DNA from: Actinobacteria bacterium UBA959
Lineage (GTDB): Bacteria > Actinomycetota > Actinomycetes > S36-B12 > UBA5976
Reading direction: 5' to 3'
NCBI GenBank assembly: GCA_002293025.1
Contig: DBCL01000010.1
Coordinates: forward strand, 42,820 to 48,044
DNA length: 5,225 bases
Made by a program: the position numbers and the translations under genes. Shown piece after piece: positions 1 through 3,486 of this stretch. The number at the start of each line of letters is the position of its first letter. The first letter of the stretch is position 1. The notes below the pieces were generated by a model that ran no database searches, was not told where the DNA came from, and saw nothing but the letters and a program-made list of their open reading frames with translations.

Positions 1-128
1 GGGGTTTCAACAATTGTCTCTACAGCTTCTGGTTCAGTTACAACTTCAACAACCTGCTCTATTTCTGGCTCAGCAGTTTTGCCTAAGTTTAATTTAACTC
101 GGCGGTTACGATTTTTTAACCGTGACAT
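1..128 (-). CDS. Partial unidentified protein, N-terminal 42 codons (downstream of cspB)
   Basis: This minus-strand reading frame starts at an ATG (128-126) and stays open to the left edge, so only the N-terminus is visible. The product begins with a strongly basic stretch (MSRLKNRNRRVKLNLGK), then turns acidic and rich in Glu, Val and Thr (residues 20-42, with a repeated V-T-E-P-E type pattern). It has no hydrophobic segment, so a signal peptide or N-terminal membrane anchor is unlikely. The start lies 2 bp after the cold-shock stop codon. No clear Shine-Dalgarno sequence precedes it, so translation is probably coupled to the cold-shock gene. I do not recognise the family. In many actinobacteria a DUF3027 protein follows this cold-shock gene, but that is a guess from gene order; the low-complexity N-terminus would be an extension ahead of any such domain. 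Confidence 0.6.
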   Translation of the reverse strand, partial: MSRLKNRNRRVKLNLGKTAEPEIEQVVEVVTEPEAVETIVET

Positions 129-130
129 AT

Positions 131-511
131 TTAGATATCTAGATCGTTAGCCACAGCACGCAGCACTGATGCAATCTTTTGACCATGATTGCCATCTGGA
201 AACTTTCCTCTGCGCAAACCGTTAGAAACGCTATCCAATAATTTGATTAGATCTTCAATAATGATTGCCATGTCATCTGCAGGTTTGCGCTGACCCTCAG
301 CAATGCTTGGTATTGGATCAACTATCAACACATTCAATGCTTGACGACCACGACGACCATCTGCCACACCAAATTCAAGTTTCATGCCAGGCTTAACCAC
401 CACACCTGCTGGAAGTGCGTTGGTGTGCACGAATACGTCTTCGCCGTCATCAGACGTTATGAAGCCAAATCCACGCTCGTGGTCGTACCACTTGAGTTTG
501 CCGGTAGGCAT
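131..511 (-). CDS. cspB: CspB-like cold-shock protein with C-terminal helical extension
   Basis: A 126-residue cytoplasmic protein. Residues 1-67 form a cold-shock OB-fold domain that binds single-stranded RNA and DNA. Visible motifs are the N-terminal GKLKWYD, RNP1-like RGFGFI (13-18) and RNP2-like VFVHT (26-30). The usual CspA-type protein is about 67 residues; here an extra segment (about 77-126, MAIIIEDLIKLLDS then RRGKFPDG then ASVLRAVANDLD) should form helices. The family knowledge is that actinobacterial CspB of the mycobacterial Rv0871 type has this same two-part build, and the resemblance is strong in both parts. The ATG at 511 is supported by a good Shine-Dalgarno sequence six bases upstream. 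It sits 41 bp downstream of the HAD gene on the same strand and is probably co-transcribed with it, with possible extra initiation in the gap. The role is probably nucleic-acid chaperoning; cold induction cannot be judged from sequence. Confidence 0.95.
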   Translation of the reverse strand: MPTGKLKWYDHERGFGFITSDDGEDVFVHTNALPAGVVVKPGMKLEFGVADGRRGRQALNVLIVDPIPSIAEGQRKPADDMAIIIEDLIKLLDSVSNGLRRGKFPDGNHGQKIASVLRAVANDLDI

Positions 512-517
512 TGCAAA

Positions 518-524
518 TCTCCTT
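518..524 (-). promoter_or_regulatory. Shine-Dalgarno sequence of the cold-shock gene
   Basis: On the minus strand AAGGAGA lies six bases before the ATG at 511. It is the strongest ribosome binding site in the window and fixes the start of the cold-shock protein. It contrasts with the HAD, helicase-associated and M20 genes, none of which has a well-placed site. Confidence 0.85.
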
Positions 525-543
525 GATCAAGTTGCAGTTAAGC

Positions 544-549
544 AGGGTA
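544..549 (-). promoter_or_regulatory. Possible internal -10 element for the cold-shock gene
   Basis: The minus-strand hexamer TACCCT fits TANNNT and would give a transcript with a leader of about 26 nt containing the Shine-Dalgarno sequence. No -35 is evident. Such hexamers are frequent by chance, so this is only a candidate for separate cold-shock expression inside the HAD-csp operon. Confidence 0.25.
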
Positions 550-552
550 AAT

Positions 553-574
553 CTAGCGGGCTGCTAGCCAGCCT
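553..574. repeat. Small overlapping hairpins at the end of the HAD gene
   Basis: Two alternative short stems overlap the HAD stop codon: CTAGC/GCTAG with a 5-nt spacer (553-567), and GGCTG/CAGCC with a 5-nt spacer (560-574). On the minus strand no T-run follows, so this is not a normal Rho-independent terminator. It could at most stabilise an mRNA end or slow polymerase. Confidence 0.35.
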
Positions 575-1170
575 TGGAACCAATCCCGAAACTCGGCTAA
601 TCCCCCGTAGAGCACCACGTCTGCCCCAGTTTCCAAGAGCTCAGCTGCACTAGTTGGCCCTGTTGGCACCGCCACGCACAAGGCGTTAGCCACCTTGGCA
701 CCTTTCACATCTCCTGGGTGGTCGCCCACATAAATCTGAGCCCCAAATTCTTTAAGTGAGATTCCTTTTTCTTCTGAGAATACTTCTGCCACAACATCTT
801 CATCTTCAAAAACAAATCCAGCAGCTTTTAATGCACCAATTGCAGTTATGCCTTGTTTAGCAGTTACCACCACAACTCGACCACCAGCATCTCTAACAGC
901 TTTAACGGCATCGATCGCACCTGGCATGGCTTTCGTTTTAGGCACTCCATGAACTCGGTAGTGCGCCCGGTAAGCCGCTAACAATTCTTCTGGGTCGTCA
1001 TCTGGAACCAAGGTTGGCAGCACTAATGGAAATGGCATTCCAATCGTGTCTCTAATTGCCTGGGGGTCAACGCTTTTACCCCGCTCTTGAACCACCGCAA
1101 CTAATGAGTCCACGATGGTGTCAACGCTATCTATCAAGGTCATATCTAAATCGAAGCCGACTGTAATCAT
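553..1170 (-). CDS. HAD-superfamily phosphatase (phosphoglycolate phosphatase-like)
   Basis: A 205-residue soluble hydrolase. Motif I is DLDMT (7-11), with D7 as the expected nucleophile and D9 as the acid/base. Motif II is the Thr in VVVVTAK (T103). K135 (SEEKG) is the likely motif III lysine. Motif IV is GDHPGD, with D150 and D154 as metal ligands. Between motifs I and II is a helical cap insert (about 15-80), the C1 type seen in phosphoglycolate phosphatases and beta-phosphoglucomutases. Length and motif spacing are normal, so the gene looks intact. DLDMTLIDS in place of the commoner DxDGTLxDS is a form I associate with actinobacterial relatives. The substrate cannot be read from the sequence; a small phosphorylated metabolite is likely. 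It is the first gene of the leftward set and diverges from the helicase-associated gene. The ATG at 1170 has no Shine-Dalgarno sequence but has a -10 hexamer at leaderless spacing. Confidence 0.9.
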   Translation of the reverse strand: MITVGFDLDMTLIDSVDTIVDSLVAVVQERGKSVDPQAIRDTIGMPFPLVLPTLVPDDDPEELLAAYRAHYRVHGVPKTKAMPGAIDAVKAVRDAGGRVVVVTAKQGITAIGALKAAGFVFEDEDVVAEVFSEEKGISLKEFGAQIYVGDHPGDVKGAKVANALCVAVPTGPTSAAELLETGADVVLYGGLAEFRDWFQGWLAAR

Positions 1171-1176
1171 TGGAGC

Positions 1177-1182
1177 ATCCTA
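1177..1182 (-). promoter_or_regulatory. Candidate -10 element for the HAD gene (leaderless)
   Basis: The minus-strand hexamer TAGGAT fits the TANNNT -10 consensus and is separated from the HAD ATG by exactly six bases (1171-1176). Transcription starting 7 nt downstream would begin on the A of the ATG. Leaderless mRNAs of this kind are common in actinobacteria. The lack of a Shine-Dalgarno sequence before this ATG agrees with the idea. Confidence 0.5.
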
Positions 1183-1189
1183 GGGGGAG

Positions 1190-1195
1190 TAGATT
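1190..1195 (+). promoter_or_regulatory. Candidate -10 element for the helicase-associated gene (leaderless)
   Basis: TAGATT fits TANNNT and lies seven bases before the ATG at 1203, so a leaderless transcript is expected. A purine-rich GGGGGAG (1183-1189) is present but ends 13 bases before the ATG, which is too far for a good Shine-Dalgarno sequence. The element is about 8 bp from the opposing HAD -10 at 1177-1182. Confidence 0.5.
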
Positions 1196-1202
1196 AGGCA
1201 GA

Positions 1203-3470
1203 ATGTCCAATCAAGTAATAGACGCTCGAGCCCTGTTAGTAAGTTCGCTACGCGCACTAACAGATACCGAGATGATGCATCTGCTCCGCGAGCGCCCCGA
1301 CCTATTACACCCAATACCTCCCGACATCGAGCGACTTGCTGCTCGAGCAGTTTCACCATCAAGTGTTTCTAGAGCATTAGATCGAATCAATAGATCAGCA
1401 CTGCAAGTTGCTGAAGCACTTGCAGTGCTACCAAAACCAGTTTCAATAAATCAGTTAGCAACTGCGATGGGTTCAACAACTAAGTCCATTCCACTAAGCA
1501 TTAAACATGCAGTTGCTGGTTTGCGAAAAATAGGTTTGATTTATGGCGAAGACAACAATTTGCTAACCCCAGATTCACTTGTTGATGTGGTTGGTATGTA
1601 TCCGTGTGGATTAGGGGGCTCAGCTAGTAACCATGTTGAAGCCAGTGTGCTCGCCGCCAATCCTGCAAAACTAAAAAAACTATTGGCAACTGCTCCTGAA
1701 GAAGCCCAATTCATCATCGAGAAATTATTGTGGGGAATTCCAGTTGGGAAGGTGGCTGATGCCAATCGTCACATAACTGTTGAAACCGCCAAGACTCCAA
1801 TTGAATGGCTGTTAGCCCATGGTGTGATTGTGGCAACTGGGCCTGAAAGCATCATGCTGCCTAGAGAGATCGCTCTAGAGCTTAGAGAACAGAAACTATT
1901 CAAAGAATTAGATCCAGGTGCTCCAGAGGTCACCCCAGACACATCTAGCAAAGTTGAGATAGCCAATCGCGCCGGCGGCGAGATTGGCTATCGCCTAGTT
2001 CGTCTTGCTGAACAATTATTAGATGCTTGGTCAGTAACACCCCCACCTGTATTGCGCTCTGGTGGTCTAGCCGCTAGAGACTTAGCTAAAACTGCTGAAC
2101 TTCTCGATGTTGATGAACAAACAGCAGCACTACTAGTAGAGATTTGTTTCGCAGCAGGATTAATTGCCACAGATGTCTATAAAGAACCTGCCTGGGCGCC
2201 AACTACTGCTTTTGATTTATGGCGCATTAAAGATGTGAGTGTTAAGTGGGAGAGCTTGATCCTGGCTTGGTGGCATAACTCACGGGCTTTGTTCTTAATT
2301 GGTGAGAAAGATGAAAAAGGTGATCGAGTTAATGCCTTGCAGCCTGGACTGGACCGAGTTGGATTACCAATTGTTGATTTGAGATCTTTAACTATTGAAG
2401 CCTTAGTGTTTGGATCAAACAACGCCGAACAAATAGTGGATTGGATTCACTGGCATAGACCAAGGCGGGATCGCAAGACAATTCACAAATTAGTTACAGC
2501 AACTATTTATGAAGCTGAGTTTTTAGGTATTACCGGCATGGGTTTACTAACCAATGCCGGTAAACAGCTACTGCACCACACCGAAATTGCAGGGTACCTA
2601 GCCGAGTTTCTGCCAACACCAATTGATTACATCATGATTCAAGCAGACCTAACTGCAATAGCGCCTGGACCTTTGCAGGTTGATATTGAGCGTGAGCTCA
2701 ATTTGATTGCTGAAATTGAAAGTAGAAGTGCTGCAACTGTTTATCGCTTTGATGAAGCCAGTATTCGTAAAGCATTAGATGCTGGCAAAACCGTAGATGC
2801 GGTCAAGAAGTTTCTAAAGAAGATCTCTAAAACAGAAGTTCCTCAACCACTTACCTATCTAATTGAAGATACTGCTCGCAAACACGGTGCACTTAGGTTG
2901 GGTTACGCACCAACATATTTGCGCTCCGAAGATCCTGGCTTACTAGATGCCTTGATGAAAGATGTCCGCGTAACCGCTTTACACCCAGTTCGAATTGCAC
3001 CAACCGTGGTTGTGTTTCAAGCAGATCCAGAAGAGTCTGCAGCCATCTTGGGTCAGTCTGGCTATATTGCAATGTTGGAGTCACCTGATGGAACAGCACT
3101 AATTAGAGCCAGACAAAAACGCAGAGTGGCCTTGGAAGGCCACTCGAATAAATTAGAACATCCTTCAGATGAAGTGTTGAGTTCAGCAGTAGCGGCACTT
3201 CGTCAAGGTGATGCTGCAGCCCCATCTGCTAGACCTAAAAACGCCGTTCGGTTAACCACTGCTGAGACTGTTGGTGTGCTCCGTGAAGCTGTTGCCAACA
3301 AAGCCAAAGTTTGGATTGGTTATGCCAACGAAGCCGGCCGAGAAGTTGAGCATGTGGTGCAACCAATTCGACTCAATGCCGGGAAGCTCACCGCCTTTGA
3401 TCAAAGATCTGCCAAAGTTGGTGATTTTTCGATCGCTCGAATCACCATGATCGCGATCATGAGTGAATGA
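1203..3470 (+). CDS. Helicase-associated protein: wHTH, XPB/Ssl2-like domain, WYL-like C-terminus (Rv0862c type)
   Basis: A 755-residue protein with no membrane segments. An N-terminal helical region (about 8-45, with LLRERPDLLHP) is followed by a winged-helix-like segment (about 65-125, SALQVAEALAVL to LRKIGLIYGEDN). A long central region leads to the most characteristic part: ADLTAIAPG (481-489), then VYRFDEASIRKALDAGKTVDAVKKFLKK and PLTYLIEDTARKHG (549-562). This matches what I know of the XPB/Ssl2-like helicase-associated family (Helicase_C_3) in actinobacteria. The last ~70 residues (WIGYANEAGREVEHVVQPIRL from 704, then LTAFDQRS and RITMI) resemble a WYL-type ligand-sensing module. No helicase motifs are present, so it probably assists the XPB helicase rather than unwinding DNA itself. 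An upstream in-frame TTG at 1170 would add 11 residues, but ATG 1203 gives a length near that of Rv0862c and suits the -10 at 1190. The gene is rich in inverted repeats. Confidence 0.88.
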   Translation: MSNQVIDARALLVSSLRALTDTEMMHLLRERPDLLHPIPPDIERLAARAVSPSSVSRALDRINRSALQVAEALAVLPKPVSINQLATAMGSTTKSIPLSIKHAVAGLRKIGLIYGEDNNLLTPDSLVDVVGMYPCGLGGSASNHVEASVLAANPAKLKKLLATAPEEAQFIIEKLLWGIPVGKVADANRHITVETAKTPIEWLLAHGVIVATGPESIMLPREIALELREQKLFKELDPGAPEVTPDTSSKVEIANRAGGEIGYRLVRLAEQLLDAWSVTPPPVLRSGGLAARDLAKTAELLDVDEQTAALLVEICFAAGLIATDVYKEPAWAPTTAFDLWRIKDVSVKWESLILAWWHNSRALFLIGEKDEKGDRVNALQPGLDRVGLPIVDLRSLTIEALVFGSNNAEQIVDWIHWHRPRRDRKTIHKLVTATIYEAEFLGITGMGLLTNAGKQLLHHTEIAGYLAEFLPTPIDYIMIQADLTAIAPGPLQVDIERELNLIAEIESRSAATVYRFDEASIRKALDAGKTVDAVKKFLKKISKTEVPQPLTYLIEDTARKHGALRLGYAPTYLRSEDPGLLDALMKDVRVTALHPVRIAPTVVVFQADPEESAAILGQSGYIAMLESPDGTALIRARQKRRVALEGHSNKLEHPSDEVLSSAVAALRQGDAAAPSARPKNAVRLTTAETVGVLREAVANKAKVWIGYANEAGREVEHVVQPIRLNAGKLTAFDQRSAKVGDFSIARITMIAIMSE
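1233..1263. repeat. Inverted repeat, 8-bp arms, near start of helicase-associated gene
   Basis: CTGTTAGT (1233-1240) and ACTAACAG (1256-1263) are perfect reverse complements separated by 15 bases. The stem starts about 30 nt into the coding sequence, where a leaderless mRNA would have its first structure. Alone it is only mildly unusual. Confidence 0.6.
1339..1350. repeat. 12-bp perfect palindrome in helicase-associated gene
   Basis: CTGCTCGAGCAG is self-complementary. It lies in coding sequence and encodes part of the Ala-Arg rich segment before the winged-helix region. Weak on its own, but part of the cluster of dyads in this gene. Confidence 0.6.
1397..1429. repeat. Inverted repeat, perfect 12-bp arms, 9-nt spacer
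   Basis: AGCACTGCAAGT (1397-1408) and ACTTGCAGTGCT (1418-1429) are perfect reverse complements. The spacer can add two more pairs (G1410-C1417 and C1411-G1416) with T1409 bulged, closing a 4-nt loop. It encodes residues 65-76 at the start of the winged-helix segment. This is the longest perfect arm seen in the window. Confidence 0.9.
1872..1881. repeat. 10-bp perfect palindrome
   Basis: GCTCTAGAGC is self-complementary and overlaps a second small stem, CTAGAG (1861-1866) with CTCTAG (1873-1878). Both lie inside the helicase-associated gene. Minor on its own. Confidence 0.5.
1958..1992. repeat. Inverted repeat, 11-bp arms plus inner 4-bp stem, 3-nt loop
   Basis: GATAGCCAATC (1958-1968) pairs perfectly with GATTGGCTATC (1982-1992). 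After one G/A mismatch (1969/1981), CGCC (1970-1973) pairs with GGCG (1977-1980), leaving a three-base loop. This gives 15 pairs in 35 bases inside coding sequence, with an unusually GC-rich tip. It encodes the segment EIANRAGGEIGYR, which I would expect to be poorly conserved. Confidence 0.9.
2066..2078. repeat. 13-nt near-palindrome
   Basis: TCTAGC and GCTAGA flank a single central C. The dyad is in coding sequence of the helicase-associated gene. It is followed at 2130-2139 by another 10-bp palindrome, CTACTAGTAG. Both are minor members of the dyad cluster. Confidence 0.5.
2530..2563. repeat. Inverted repeat, 10-bp arms plus inner 4-bp stem, 4-nt loop
   Basis: TTACCGGCAT (2530-2539) pairs perfectly with ATGCCGGTAA (2554-2563). 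One G/A mismatch (2540/2553) follows, then GGTT (2541-2544) pairs with AACC (2549-2552), closing the loop TACT. The build matches the repeat at 1958-1992: long outer stem, one G/A mismatch, 4-bp inner stem, tiny loop. It encodes ITGMGLLTNAGK of the helicase-associated protein. Confidence 0.9.
2685..2702. repeat. 7-bp hairpin with GTGA loop
   Basis: ATTGAGC (2685-2691) and GCTCAAT (2696-2702) enclose GTGA. In plus-strand RNA the loop is a GNRA tetraloop, a stable fold. It lies in coding sequence just after the conserved ADLTAIAPG motif. Confidence 0.65.
3124..3145. repeat. Near-perfect palindrome, 10-bp arms, 2-nt centre
   Basis: GAGTGGCCTT (3124-3133) and AAGGCCACTC (3136-3145) are perfect reverse complements around GG. 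As DNA it is a 22-bp dyad able to extrude a cruciform or bind a symmetric protein; in RNA the central pairs must open to form a loop. It encodes the apparently variable segment RVALEGHS between the XPB-like and WYL-like parts. Confidence 0.9.
3395..3406. repeat. 12-bp perfect palindrome
   Basis: CTTTGATCAAAG is self-complementary. It lies within the last 25 codons of the helicase-associated gene, shortly before the competing dyads at 3419-3461. Confidence 0.6.
3419..3447. repeat. Inverted repeat, 8-bp arms, competing with the palindrome at 3446
   Basis: TGGTGATT (3419-3426) pairs with AATCACCA (3440-3447) across 13 bases that include the palindrome CGATCG. The right arm overlaps the first two bases of the 16-bp palindrome at 3446-3461, so in RNA the two folds would compete. 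Confidence 0.65.
3446..3461. repeat. 16-bp perfect palindrome before the stop of the helicase-associated gene
   Basis: CATGATCGCGATCATG is fully self-complementary and contains two GATC sites. TCAC (3442-3445) and GTGA (3463-3466) extend the stem by four more pairs if A3462 is bulged. The palindrome ends six bases before the stop codon at 3468. Its centre is about 33 bp upstream of the M20 ATG, where a -35 region would lie if that gene is transcribed from the candidate -10 at 3475. No T-run follows, so it is not a Rho-independent terminator. An operator or mRNA-processing hairpin are possible roles. Confidence 0.85.
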
Positions 3471-3474
3471 GGGG

Positions 3475-3480
3475 TAGCGT
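3475..3480 (+). promoter_or_regulatory. Candidate -10 element for the M20 peptidase gene (leaderless)
   Basis: TAGCGT fits TANNNT and stands six bases before the ATG at 3487, the same spacing as the HAD gene candidate. The only Shine-Dalgarno-like sequence, GAGGGG (3469-3474), is 12 bases from the ATG. The gene may therefore have its own leaderless start as well as read-through from upstream. Confidence 0.4.
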
Positions 3481-3486
3481 TAGCCC

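Noticed and set aside
184..270. Direct repeat ATGATTGCCAT (about 184-194 and 260-270) and CAATGCTTG (301-309 and 333-341) in the cold-shock gene
   Set aside because: Short, only two copies each, inside coding sequence, with no regular spacing; not a CRISPR or tandem repeat.
553..574. Rho-independent terminator at the end of the HAD gene
   Set aside because: The stems are only 5 bp and no T-run follows on the minus strand; the cold-shock gene continues in the same direction.
341..653. Two plus-strand open frames (341-526 and 384-653) opposite the cold-shock and HAD genes
   Set aside because: They are antisense to well-supported genes, have no ribosome binding site and encode no recognisable motif.
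1170..1202. In-frame upstream TTG start for the helicase-associated gene
   Set aside because: It would overlap the first base of the HAD gene and cover both candidate -10 boxes. The added residues look like translated promoter, and the ATG at 1203 gives a length close to Rv0862c.
1450..1464. 15-nt direct repeat shared with 4340-4354 (ATCAGTTAGCAACTG)
   Set aside because: Both copies encode QLAT in unrelated genes and there are only two, so a chance match is the simplest explanation. Each does form a small 5-6 bp stem.
1180..3099. Several minus-strand open frames of 60-81 codons within the helicase-associated gene
   Set aside because: They are shadows of the long coding frame with no start signals or family resemblance. 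The strong conservation pattern is in the plus-strand frame.
3446..3467. Rho-independent terminator at the end of the helicase-associated gene
   Set aside because: The palindrome is strong but is followed by a G-rich stretch, not a T-run, and lies before the stop codon.
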